DNA of 27,029 nt from IMG/VR virus record IMGVR_UViG_3300040801_003070, positions 1 to 27,029 of that record; one strand, given 5' to 3'. A program made the translations under genes and the position numbers. Under the pieces are notes generated by a model. It saw nothing but the letters and a program-made list of their open reading frames with translations, ran no database searches and was not told where the DNA came from. Below are positions 1 through 7,521 of this stretch, one piece after another (positions within the stretch are counted from its first letter, which is position 1; each line of letters starts with the position of its first letter). The stretch comes from a virus.

Positions 1-285
1 ATCTTTAAATAAAGGGTCATTTTGTAAATGAGTGACGTCATTTGCATCTTCATAGCCTAGCATTAACATTTACGCACGTTGCTTTAACTGATGTTCTCTG
101 CTATAAGTAATATATTTGGGGTTACGATGATCAGGTAATAATTTACCAAAATCAGACAATAGTTTATTATCGCGTTCTAATTTTTCAAGAAGAATCAAAG
201 ATCCATCTGAACTTATTTCTGTGGCTGAAAAATCAACCGAAACAGATTGATTTCTTCGATAAAATAATGTACTTTTAGTGCTCAA
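1..285 (-). pseudogene. IS1380-type transposase, 5' part, with in-frame stop
   Basis: The minus strand from 285 reads an N-terminus with FSATEISSDGSLILLEKLER, followed by a segment with PDHRNPKYITYS and LKQR, which I recognise as the start of IS1380-family transposases. A TAA at 70-72 interrupts the frame. The same frame then continues without shift as MLMLGYEDANDVTHLQNDP to the window edge, which is the sequence expected next in the family. The stop is therefore a nonsense mutation and not a gene end. The rest of the gene lies outside the window. Transposases of this family cut and paste their own element; this copy is probably dead unless the stop is read through. It abuts a truncated serine recombinase, which suggests that the insertion split that gene. 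Family assignment is from memory of conserved motifs. Confidence 0.8.
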
Positions 286-356
286 ATCTGGGTGTTTTTA
301 AAAAGTGAAATATTTGTTTTTAAGCACTTAAATATAACACTTTACACTCAGATATT

Positions 357-1373
357 TTGAATTTTAATGAATTATTCGGGTTAAAACAAGCCTTTATTTG
401 GAAAGCTAATAGCAATATGTCACACGTAGAAATCGCAAATAAGCTTCAGAAAAAGGGCTTGAATATTAGCGATAAGAAACTAAGTGATTTATTCAGAAAT
501 CCATTCTATTGCGGACTAATAGTCAACAGTCTTATTCCTGGGGAAATTATTGAAGGACTTCATCCGCCATTAGTATCTCGAGAAATTTTCTTGAAAATTC
601 ATAACCTATTAAACGCAGGAGCAGAAACTAGAAAATACTCTTTTGATGATGAGAATTTACCATTAAAGACCTTCCTTAAATCAACAGCTTGTGATACACC
701 TTATACAGGATTCATCGGTAAGAAAAAAGGTCTATACTATTACAAAAACAGACGCAAGGGAAGCAAGGAAAACAGAAGCGCAAAAAAGCTGCATCAAGAG
801 TTTTTAGACTTGTTAAATACTTACACTTTAAAAGATAAAAAATATGTCGCGCCACTTAAGGAAATCATTTATGATACTTTCGTAAAAATGAACGAAGAAG
901 GCATCAAAGAATCTGAAAGACTAAGTAAAGAAATTACAGCAGTAGAAAACAAGCTAGACCGACTAGAAGAGCGTTACGTATTTGAGGAGATAAATAGGTC
1001 ACAATACGATAAGTTTAAAGCAAAACTATCTGCTGAAATCAAAGAAAAAAAAGATAATTTATCGTCTCACAGCTTTGATAGTTCAAACCTTAAAAAGTCC
1101 ATTAATCTAGCACTCAAATATGCGCTTAACCTCCCGTTATTATGGAGTTCTGGGAATATTGAAACAAAGAGAGCAGTTCAGTATATGCTGTTTCCAGACG
1201 GTTTAGGGTATGACTTCAAAAACAAGCGAGTTCAAACTTTTAGAGTCAATTCAATTTTTACTCAAATCGCCTGTTTATCAGACAAGTTAGGAGCAAATAA
1301 AAACGAGAACTTTCAAAATAATATTGAAAATTCCCGTTTAGTGACCTCGGCAGAATTACACCACAAGACGTAA
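357..1373 (+). pseudogene. Large serine recombinase (integrase), C-terminal fragment
   Basis: Residues about 9-86 match the recombinase domain that follows the resolvase domain in large serine integrases: a helical stretch with KQAFIWKANSNMSHVEIANK, then the typical LFRNPFYCGLI and IEGLHPPLVSREIF. Residues 104-145 align with the zinc ribbon (YYYK and SAKKLH are present) and residues about 180-235 form the usual coiled coil. The N-terminal catalytic domain of about 150 residues with the nucleophile serine is missing, so the fragment cannot recombine DNA. The open frame begins with a TTG at 357, probably only a read-in from the neighbouring IS end; clear homology starts near base 381. Three of four zinc ligands of the ribbon are replaced (S109, N131, S136; C112 kept). 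Probably the former integrase of the prophage, cut by the insertion on its left. Confidence 0.75.
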
Positions 1374-1427
1374 CTTATTAGTTTTTAGTATAGTATTTTA
1401 ATCCTTGTGTCATCATTGTGTCAAACA

Positions 1428-1739
1428 TTATTCTATTTGATTCAATAATTCCAGCATTTTTTTCTTTAAGACTGCATTATTTAATGCAGGATCATATTTT
1501 TCAGGCGGTACTGCAATCTCTAATTTTTTTAAAACTTCATGAGGTTTAAGCAACCAGTTCAAATCAACATCTGGAAATTGTTCAACTAGATGTTCTATAT
1601 CCTTTTGATTATACCCACGCCTATTGGTTGCTAAATGACCTATGGCCATTCTTTTAGTGCCAATACGGTCGGCATATTCTTGTTGCGTAATGCCTTCTTT
1701 CTTTAAAACCGCTTTTAATTTCTCTCCAAAAGTTATCAT
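1428..1739 (-). CDS. Xre-type repressor, probable prophage CI-like regulator
   Basis: A 103-residue protein starting MITFGEKLKAVLKKEG. Residues about 4-60 form a helix-turn-helix of the Xre/Cro type (ITQQEYADRIGTKRMAIGHL), followed by a short helical tail. I chose the ATG at 1739 because the domain begins there; the frame remains open up to 1829, but that extension would lie in the operator region. It is transcribed leftward, away from the early and late phage genes, with a 108-bp divergent intergenic region that carries GATAC/GTATC repeats. The same repeat covers two late promoters, so this is the best candidate for the master repressor of lysogeny. It lacks a LexA/CI-type autocleavage domain, so induction would need another route such as an antirepressor. 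Confidence 0.75.
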   Translation of the reverse strand: MITFGEKLKAVLKKEGITQQEYADRIGTKRMAIGHLATNRRGYNQKDIEHLVEQFPDVDLNWLLKPHEVLKKLEIAVPPEKYDPALNNAVLKKKMLELLNQIE

Positions 1740-1847
1740 AGGTATGGTATTTAATTTATAATTGATACAAATAAGTATCATTACTTGCATAAGAAACAAA
1801 TACGTATCATCTTTGCTACCATGATACACGATAATACAAATTGATAC
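1740..1847. promoter_or_regulatory. Divergent operator region between repressor and early genes
   Basis: This region contains a perfect TGATAC-N6-GTATCA site at 1763-1780, a one-mismatch site GAAAC-N6-GTATC at 1793-1808, and two half-sites TGATAC at 1822-1827 and 1842-1847, 20 bp apart. The second site runs into CATCTTTG (1808-1815), one base from the Bacteroidota -7 box TAnnTTTG, which probably serves the rightward early gene. The last half-site touches the ATG at 1848. This arrangement fits cooperative repressor/Cro binding. Confidence 0.7.
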
Positions 1848-2156
1848 ATGGCAAACTTAAATAATTTTTGCGAGTTCTACGATATGCGTTTACACAAAGA
1901 GCAGGAGGATGATATTCTCGCTCAAGATATAGATGCTCTTTTAAATGATTTTCTTCCCCGCACTTATGTAGACGAAGTCTTAAAAATTGCAGAAAAAAAA
2001 GGTCTGGATGATAACTATTCACCAGCCTATATAAGACACGTGCGATCTGGTCGCACCAAGGATGCAAACGTCTTTATGTGCATCCTAGAAGTAGCAGGTA
2101 AGTACCAGCAGGCAATGAAAAAGCTTAAGTCTACTATAGAAAAAGTAACAGTTTAA
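1848..2156 (+). CDS. Small early protein in cro position, unknown function
   Basis: A 102-residue, charged, mainly helical protein, first gene to the right of the operator region. The middle (DNYSPAYIRHVRSGRTKDAN) looks like a recognition-helix segment: in Bacteroidota regulators, a helix followed by YIRHVRSGR often contacts DNA. The position opposite the repressor and the half-operator directly before its ATG suggest a Cro-like or early regulatory role. I do not recognise a family with certainty. The next gene starts 10 bases downstream, so the two are probably cotranscribed. Confidence 0.65.
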   Translation: MANLNNFCEFYDMRLHKEQEDDILAQDIDALLNDFLPRTYVDEVLKIAEKKGLDDNYSPAYIRHVRSGRTKDANVFMCILEVAGKYQQAMKKLKSTIEKVTV

Positions 2157-2166
2157 TCAATTAATT

Positions 2167-2748
2167 ATGGAACAATTTAAAAACACTGGCGTGTATCCCG
2201 GCATGGTTTGCGCTAACACCGAGATCTTCAATCACGGCTCAAAACTACTAGCCATTCATGGCGGTAAAACTATTGATTTTGACGATCTACCTATAGAGAT
2301 CTTTAACAGGATCAACCAGGTTCTTTATACTGATATTGCTGCTCTACAGCAATTAAAAGAATGGTTTCCTAACGATCCCAAATCGCAAATTAAAAAATTT
2401 GCTTCATGCCGTTTTGGTGGGCTAGATCACACTCCAGATTTTGGCGAGGACCAGCAATGTGGCGAGTACTGGGAATGTCCTAATCGTGGCAACTGTGCTG
2501 GCGAGGGGGTCGTTTGTAAACTACCTGTCTACAACAGCAAGCGCCTTTCTTATAAGGACATCAAATTGATCAAATTACTTACTACGGTATCAACAAACGA
2601 GGTCATTGCTATAGAATTAAGCATGCCACTAGGCTCTTTTCACTTGGCCAAAAAACGCCTATATGAAAAACTAGGGGTCATGACCAAACAAGAAATTACA
2701 CGGGTAGCGGTTGCCCTTAACATCATTCAACCGCACATCATCTATTAA
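2167..2748 (+). CDS. Cys-cluster HTH regulator (LuxR/GerE-like C-terminus)
   Basis: A 193-residue protein with three parts. Residues 1-75 are an unassigned N-terminal region. Residues 81-117 hold five cysteines (C81, C98, C104, C110, C117) spaced as in a metal-binding or Fe-S loop, including the segment QQCGEYWECPNRGNCAG. Residues about 125-190 look like a GerE-type four-helix HTH (LSYKDIKLIKLL, then EVIAIELSMPLGSFHLAKKR and LYEKLGV). The architecture suggests a redox- or metal-responsive transcription activator, or a basal regulator of early or late phage genes. Metal binding is inferred from Cys spacing only. It follows the cro-position gene by 10 bases, and a hairpin (2753-2770) lies directly downstream. 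Confidence 0.6.
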   Translation: MEQFKNTGVYPGMVCANTEIFNHGSKLLAIHGGKTIDFDDLPIEIFNRINQVLYTDIAALQQLKEWFPNDPKSQIKKFASCRFGGLDHTPDFGEDQQCGEYWECPNRGNCAGEGVVCKLPVYNSKRLSYKDIKLIKLLTTVSTNEVIAIELSMPLGSFHLAKKRLYEKLGVMTKQEITRVAVALNIIQPHIIY

Positions 2749-2752
2749 TCAT

Positions 2753-2773
2753 GGGCGGCCATCACCGCCCTTT
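2753..2773 (+). terminator. Hairpin with short U tract after the HTH regulator
   Basis: GGGCGG (2753-2758) pairs with CCGCCC (2765-2770) around a six-base loop and is followed by TTT. The short U tract suggests a weak terminator or attenuator that lowers expression of the genes further right. Confidence 0.5.
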
Positions 2774-2786
2774 ATCTCAAAAGACT

Positions 2787-3002
2787 ATGGACATAAATAA
2801 AGATATTACTACTACTACCTCCGATGCTATTATGTTTTTCGACGCATTGCAATTATTAAGTAAAAAAATATTAAAAGCACAGCTAGAAAAGATTGAGTCT
2901 TTAAATATCAATGATTATGAAGACACCGCTGCTAGAGCTACCCTATTCAGCAATCTTAAAGTGCAACGCAATCGCGTTATCGCAAAACTCAATGAATTAT
3001 AA
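2787..3002 (+). CDS. Small helical protein, unknown function
   Basis: A 71-residue protein starting MDINKDITTTTSDAI and ending KLNEL. An in-frame ATG at 2751 exists, but it lies inside the preceding hairpin, so I prefer the ATG at 2787. The product is predicted to be helical (two helices about residues 14-38 and 45-70) with mixed charge. It sits immediately upstream of the primase gene and is probably cotranscribed with it, separated by 52 bases that carry a 20-bp palindrome. No family recognised; a small replication accessory or regulator is possible but unproven. Confidence 0.55.
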   Translation: MDINKDITTTTSDAIMFFDALQLLSKKILKAQLEKIESLNINDYEDTAARATLFSNLKVQRNRVIAKLNEL

Positions 3003-3018
3003 TAATACAGATGGCTGT

Positions 3019-3038
3019 TTCGCTTTCGCGAAAGCGAA
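3019..3038. repeat. Palindrome copy 1 (TTCGCTTTCGCGAAAGCGAA)
   Basis: A perfect 20-bp palindrome in the gap before the primase gene, built around the core GCTTTCGCGAAAGC that recurs in the window. It is the longest and the only intergenic copy. Confidence 0.9.
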
Positions 3039-3054
3039 CTAAAAAATACATTAC

Positions 3055-6000
3055 ATGGCATATATAGACAAAGAATTTATTGAAAAAGTAGTAGATCAAA
3101 GCGACCTGCTTGCGGTGATCAAGGACTTTATCCCTCTTAAAAAACAAGGCGCCAGCTGGGTAGGCCTATCGCCATTAAGTAATGAAAAGTCTGGTTCTTT
3201 TATCGTTTCTCCATCTAAAGGTATTTGGAAATGCTTTTCATCTGGTACTGGTGGTAATAGTGCCATCAGCTTTTTAATGAAGGTGCAGCATAAATCTTAT
3301 CCCGAAGCTATTGAATACCTTTCGCAAAAGTTAAATCTATCTGTTCAATATAGCGATAGCAAACAAGCAGCTGTGTATGCTGAACGTAAAGAAAAAGAAC
3401 TGCAGTTATTACCAGTTCTTAAAGCTAGTGCAAGGGTTTATCATGAATTATTACAGGATAAAAGCAGTACTGCTGCGCATGCCGAGCTTAAAAAAAGAGG
3501 CTATGATCAAGAGGTGGCAGATACCTATCAAATAGGTTTTGCACCGGGCAATCAATTCCTTTATAAAAAGCTGAGTGAATCTGGCAGGGTGTCTGAAGGT
3601 GTGCAATTGCACCTTATTAATGAAAAGAACCAGGATAGGTATTGGAATAGAGTGATCTATCCTATACACGATGCAAGCGGCGAGATCATCGGTCTAGCGG
3701 GTAGAGATACCACTGGCGATAGTAAAGCTGCAAAATGGATCAACAGTTCTGAAACATTGTTGTATGACAAATCTAAGGTTTGGTATGCCTTGCACCTGGC
3801 AAAAAACAGCATCAGTAAACTAGACAATGCCTTTGTTGTAGAGGGTTATAATGATGTGATCAGCTTTCGCGAAAGCGGAATACCCAACACCATTTCCCCT
3901 TGTGGTACTGCCATAAGTAGTCAACAGGCAAAGATTTTAAAGCGTTTTTGTAAAAAGGTAACGCTTGCACTAGATGGCGACAGTGCTGGGATAAAGGCAG
4001 CGATAAGAAACATACCTATTTTTTTAAACGAGGGTTTTTCGGTTTGCGTGGTGCCTTTTCCAGACAGTGTAGATCCTGATGATCTTACCCGCATTATAGG
4101 TAATGGCCTGTGCAATATCGCTCTTAAAAAACAATACAAAAACGTAAAGGATTTTCTTGATGTAAACGAGATCGACGGCTTTAAGGTGTTGATAGATCAC
4201 CACCTTACTGGTAACGAGATCGAGAAAGCTGCAGGGGCTAAAAAACTAGCAGCCATTATTGCAGATATTGATGAAGATTTTATTTCAGAAACCTATACCC
4301 TATGGGTGGTTAAAGAATCGTCCATCACGGCAACCATTCTTAAAAAATGGATATACGAGGCAAAGCTTGCCAAAATTCAAGATAATTTTGAATATATAGG
4401 CAAGTATCAATTTCCAGATGGTGTAGATGAAACTAAAGAACTAGTTGAAATAGCCGACCGCTACCAGATCATACAGGCAAAAAACCAAATCTATGTGCGC
4501 ACTGGTGAGGAAGAGCCGTATAAATTTAGATCTATATCTAATTTTTCTATAGAGATCATACAACACATGGTAGACGAGAAATTCCCTACCAAATTATTGC
4601 GCATCGTCAATGTGCTTAATAAAGAGGTGATTTTTGATGTGCCCAGCGATGCGGTGAACACACCTCAAAACTTTGATAATGTAGTTACGCAGCAGGGAAA
4701 CTACTTTTTTAAAGGTAATCGTGGCGATCTTAATAAACTGCGTGCCTACCTATTTGATAAAATGGGTAGTGGCCGCAAGATCGATGTTCTGGGCTGGCAG
4801 TCTGAAGGATTTTGGGTATGGAACAATCGAGTGGTTATTCCTGGACAGGATGCTTTTAATATAGAGAGCAACGGTGTTTTTAAATTTAAAAATACCAGCT
4901 ACTACATTCCTAGTGCAAACGAGGTGTATAAAAATAACCCGTACAAGTTCACGCCGCAAAAAAGATTTGTAGCACACACAACCGACATGAGCTTTCTTAA
5001 TTACACATCGCTTATGGTAAAAGTACATAGAGAGCATGCCATACCATCGCTTATGTTTACTGTGGCCAGTTTTTATATTGATCTTATAGTACAATCTACT
5101 GGTGGTAATTTCCCGCTACTATTTTTCTATGGTCCTGCATCGACCGGTAAGGACATGCTGGCCGAGTGTTGTCAATCCTTTTTTGGAAAGCCACAAAATG
5201 CAATCAATCTAGAGGGTGGTAATTCCACCTTTACAGCACAAATTAGGAAGACGGCACAGTTTGCAAACTGCATTACGCACCTATCAGAATATAAGCGTGG
5301 TGATCAAAAACTAGATGGTACTTTAAAAGGATTTTGGGACCGTCGCGGTAAAGAGATCGGGAATATTGAATCTAGAGTGGCGACAGACGAGACGCCTGTG
5401 CTGTCTAGTATTTTACTTACTGGCAATGAATATCCAGAGAGTGATGCATTGATCACAAGGTTGATCTGGAATGAAATGACTAAATCAACCTTTACTGCCC
5501 AGGAAGATAAAGACTATCAAGAACTGGCAGATATGAATCACAAGGGCGTGAGTGGTTTTAGTGATGCCTTCATTTCCCTGCGACCCTTAATTAAAGAACA
5601 CTTTAAGAAGAATCTACGCACATTTAAAGAGACTTTAAAACAACGAGTGGTTGACGTTAATGGTCGTATGGTAGGAAATATGAGCGTTTTGGGCGGTGTT
5701 TTCTTAACGCTTAATGATGTAGTGAAATTTCCTTTTACTCTAGATGAGTTGTTATCAAACTTTGAAAAAATACTAATCAATCAAGAGCGCAAGCGCAATG
5801 CAAATAGCTTGATCAACCGCTGGTGGGATTGTTTTTTACAATCAATGCGTGGCCAGCGCAACGATCAGTTGCGGGTGCATGAAGATTTTACGGTAGAGGG
5901 TGAAAGCATCTTTTTCAATTTTACAAATGCTTACTCGCGTGTGCAACGCCAGTGGTTCTTGCAGTACAAGAATTTGGCGCCTGGTAAAATGACCATGCTT

Positions 6001-6279
6001 ACCGAGCTGCGCAAGAGCCAGGCATATATCAATGATCATACTAGCAAGCGCATGGACAGCGGTCGCAATGCGATTAATACGAGTGCGATAGAATTAAACT
6101 TGGGTGTGATCGATGTTGGCCAAGAAATAATGAACCAGTTGCAGTTTCAGCTTAGCGAATCAGGAGCTAATGGCACAGGTAATTTATTTGGTTCCTTCCC
6201 TGCAACCCAACCGAATTCACCAAATGATAGAGACAAAGGCGAAAAATCTGGAAGAAATGACGATGAATTGCCTTTTTAA
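3055..6279 (+). CDS. Primase-helicase: degenerate CHC2 domain, TOPRIM, P-loop ATPase
   Basis: A 1074-residue replication protein. Residues 5-90 align with the DnaG CHC2 zinc-binding fold (NEKSGSF, WKCFSSGTGG), but three of four ligands are serine (S39, S42, S63; C60 is kept). Residues about 110-345 are a DnaG-like core: the TOPRIM acidic residues are intact as EGYND (E263) and DGD (D307, D309). The C-terminal half carries a Walker A motif GPASTGKD at 693-700 and a following region (HLSEYKRG, LLTGNE) typical of phage DUF927/SF3-like helicase modules. It should therefore prime and unwind phage DNA at the adjacent repeat array (6288-6487). A palindrome copy lies inside the TOPRIM coding region at 3863-3876. 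The helicase subfamily is uncertain; the primase part is secure. Confidence 0.9.
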   Translation: MAYIDKEFIEKVVDQSDLLAVIKDFIPLKKQGASWVGLSPLSNEKSGSFIVSPSKGIWKCFSSGTGGNSAISFLMKVQHKSYPEAIEYLSQKLNLSVQYSDSKQAAVYAERKEKELQLLPVLKASARVYHELLQDKSSTAAHAELKKRGYDQEVADTYQIGFAPGNQFLYKKLSESGRVSEGVQLHLINEKNQDRYWNRVIYPIHDASGEIIGLAGRDTTGDSKAAKWINSSETLLYDKSKVWYALHLAKNSISKLDNAFVVEGYNDVISFRESGIPNTISPCGTAISSQQAKILKRFCKKVTLALDGDSAGIKAAIRNIPIFLNEGFSVCVVPFPDSVDPDDLTRIIGNGLCNIALKKQYKNVKDFLDVNEIDGFKVLIDHHLTGNEIEKAAGAKKLAAIIADIDEDFISETYTLWVVKESSITATILKKWIYEAKLAKIQDNFEYIGKYQFPDGVDETKELVEIADRYQIIQAKNQIYVRTGEEEPYKFRSISNFSIEIIQHMVDEKFPTKLLRIVNVLNKEVIFDVPSDAVNTPQNFDNVVTQQGNYFFKGNRGDLNKLRAYLFDKMGSGRKIDVLGWQSEGFWVWNNRVVIPGQDAFNIESNGVFKFKNTSYYIPSANEVYKNNPYKFTPQKRFVAHTTDMSFLNYTSLMVKVHREHAIPSLMFTVASFYIDLIVQSTGGNFPLLFFYGPASTGKDMLAECCQSFFGKPQNAINLEGGNSTFTAQIRKTAQFANCITHLSEYKRGDQKLDGTLKGFWDRRGKEIGNIESRVATDETPVLSSILLTGNEYPESDALITRLIWNEMTKSTFTAQEDKDYQELADMNHKGVSGFSDAFISLRPLIKEHFKKNLRTFKETLKQRVVDVNGRMVGNMSVLGGVFLTLNDVVKFPFTLDELLSNFEKILINQERKRNANSLINRWWDCFLQSMRGQRNDQLRVHEDFTVEGESIFFNFTNAYSRVQRQWFLQYKNLAPGKMTMLTELRKSQAYINDHTSKRMDSGRNAINTSAIELNLGVIDVGQEIMNQLQFQLSESGANGTGNLFGSFPATQPNSPNDRDKGEKSGRNDDELPF
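3863..3876. repeat. Palindrome copy 2, in the TOPRIM coding region
   Basis: Perfect GCTTTCGCGAAAGC, read in frame as Ser-Phe-Arg-Glu-Ser within DVISFRESGI. This aligns without gaps to the DnaG segment usually like DVIALHQAGI, so the site arose by substitution and not by insertion. Confidence 0.9.
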
Positions 6280-6287
6280 AAAAAATA

Positions 6288-6487
6288 TGTGTAGAAAAAA
6301 TCTGAAACGTCCAAAAAACTTTCCACACTTCCACACATAGGTTAATTAATTAAAAATGAAATAATTAAGTGTGTAGAAAGCGTGCGGAATGTGTTGGAAG
6401 GTGTGGAAAGTGTTTTTAGTTTCCAACACAATCCACACCGATTAAGACCTAAAGTATTGAAAATGTGAGGTGTGGATGTGTGGAAAG
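6288..6487. other. Candidate replication origin with iteron-like repeats
   Basis: This non-coding block directly follows the primase-helicase gene. It has about ten copies of a GTGTGGAAAG-like unit in both orientations. Plus-strand copies are at 6288-6297, 6369-6380, 6391-6400, 6401-6410, 6469-6478 and 6478-6487. Minus-strand copies are at 6319-6328, 6328-6337, about 6420-6430 and 6431-6439. The best unit, GTGTGGAAAG, is exact at 6401 and 6478. An AT-rich stretch (6338-6368, rich in TTAATTAA) separates the left copies from the right ones and could be the melting zone. The units resemble, but do not equal, the DnaA box TTATCCACA. Iterons plus an AT-rich element next to the initiator/primase gene is the standard plan of theta origins in phages and plasmids. 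Function is inferred. Confidence 0.7.
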
Positions 6488-6519
6488 TGAAAAGCCAAAA
6501 TGACTAAAATAAATTGACT

Positions 6520-6726
6520 ATGAATTTTTTAAAACCAGATTACAGTAAAGAAGAGCTGGAGCAGATCTTTAAAACCTGCAAGACCAATATGCAGGTGGTA
6601 GAACTTACAAAGCGCATAAAGTATGATATACTAGACTGTTTGCGCTTGCAAGTTGCCCTCACTTTTAATGATGTTAAACAGGCGGCCCTGCATGCCATTG
6701 ATCAATTAGATACCCATGAAAACTAA
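6520..6726 (+). CDS. Small helical early protein, unknown
   Basis: A 68-residue protein, MNFLKPDYSKEELEQIFKTC and onward, predicted to be entirely helical. The start is the ATG at 6520, which follows the repeat array by 32 bases; a TTG two codons upstream is less likely. It overlaps the next gene by 11 bases. Its helical, charged character resembles small phage proteins that occur downstream of replication genes in Bacteroidota, but no family is recognised. Confidence 0.65.
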   Translation: MNFLKPDYSKEELEQIFKTCKTNMQVVELTKRIKYDILDCLRLQVALTFNDVKQAALHAIDQLDTHEN

Positions 6727-7174
6727 AATCACACTACACCAGGCAACCATCGACATGTTGCACAATAGGTACACGCTTCATTATGGCATGCCCTATTTTA
6801 TTATAAAAAATGGACAGGTACAACTGCCTAAGATCTTAACGCCTAGAACCGATGTGGTAGAGCTGTATGTAAAGTGTGAGCTCAATATGATATGGCTGTA
6901 CAAATACAACATACCAGGTATAGATTATGAAATATCCTTAAGACTCGCCACCAGGGATGATATGGCATATACCAAAAAACATATCCGGGACGACTGCATT
7001 TATTATATAGATGGCGACATACCCAGGCATCTACAACCGCACACCAATATGCACGAAATAGCCGATTTTTTAAAACAAGATCGCATTTATGTACAGCAAG
7101 GACCAGGAATCATCAGTAATAATTTTAATAATAATCTCGCTTTCGCAAAAGCGCAAATACCACAAGCATCATGA
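6716..7174 (+). CDS. Early protein, unknown function
   Basis: A 152-residue protein with mixed alpha/beta pattern (ITLHQATIDMLHNRYTLHYG near the start, IYVQQGPGIISNN near the end). The ATG overlaps the end of the preceding gene by 11 bases, and the stop overlaps the next ATG as ATGA, so translation is probably coupled. No signal peptide or membrane segment. The coding sequence carries an imperfect copy of the recurring palindrome near its 3' end (7138-7153), here in a different frame (Ala-Phe-Ala-Lys-Ala). No family recognised. Confidence 0.65.
   Translation: MKTKITLHQATIDMLHNRYTLHYGMPYFIIKNGQVQLPKILTPRTDVVELYVKCELNMIWLYKYNIPGIDYEISLRLATRDDMAYTKKHIRDDCIYYIDGDIPRHLQPHTNMHEIADFLKQDRIYVQQGPGIISNNFNNNLAFAKAQIPQAS
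7138..7153. repeat. Palindrome copy 3, imperfect
   Basis: CGCTTTCGCAAAAGCG differs from the perfect 16-bp palindrome by one base (A for G at 7147 or so). It is the only copy read in another frame, giving AFAKA. Confidence 0.75.
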
Positions 7175-7386
7175 TAACAATAAAAATTTCAGACGACGAG
7201 CGCAGTGCCACAGTAAATGGCAAGAATGTATTTCAAGACAGTTGCGGCAACTGGCTTGCAAGCGGTGAACTGCTCACAGATCAAGAAAAGCAAACCTTTT
7301 TTAACCATTTGCGCCCACGTACTACGGTGCAGCATAAAATAAAACCATCGCTTTCTTTTTGTAAAATTAAAAGATCCTTGCCATGA
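7171..7386 (+). CDS. Small beta-rich early protein, unknown
   Basis: A 71-residue protein beginning MITIKISDDERSATVNGKNV. The N-terminal 30 residues look like a small beta sheet and the C-terminus is basic. Its ATG overlaps the previous stop (ATGA) and its own stop overlaps the next ATG in the same way, which fixes both starts and marks a tightly coupled operon. Function unknown. Confidence 0.6.
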   Translation: MITIKISDDERSATVNGKNVFQDSCGNWLASGELLTDQEKQTFFNHLRPRTTVQHKIKPSLSFCKIKRSLP

Positions 7387-7514
7387 AGTCGCCCACGCCC
7401 AACAGCTGGCAACATGCACAAGAGCATAGAGCACAAGCAATAGAGGCCTTGCGCAAGGCAAAGCAGCTAGAACTAGAACAATCAGATAAAAAGAAAAAAC
7501 AATCCCTAAAATAA
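7383..7514 (+). CDS. 43-residue basic/helical peptide
   Basis: A short gene, MKSPTPNSWQHAQEHRAQAI and onward, ending in a lysine-rich tail (KKKKQSLK). It overlaps the previous gene by four bases (ATGA) and lies 7 bases before the next ATG. The composition suggests one long helix with a positively charged end. The overlap and conserved spacing are the main support for translation. Confidence 0.5.
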   Translation: MKSPTPNSWQHAQEHRAQAIEALRKAKQLELEQSDKKKKQSLK

Positions 7515-7521
7515 AAAGATC

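Noticed and set aside
1405-1423. Two copies of TTGTGTCA 11 bases apart, as a possible attachment core near the recombinase
   Set aside because: Only 8 bases long, and no matching copy seen near the right edge; evidence is too weak for an att site.
3863-3876. Palindrome as an inserted palindromic element of the kind known from Rickettsia genes
   Set aside because: The surrounding TOPRIM segment aligns with the family without extra residues, so the site is not an insertion.
4750-5094. Minus-strand open frame of 114 codons inside the primase-helicase gene
   Set aside because: Lies opposite conserved coding sequence with the Walker A region nearby; no protein-like motif of its own.
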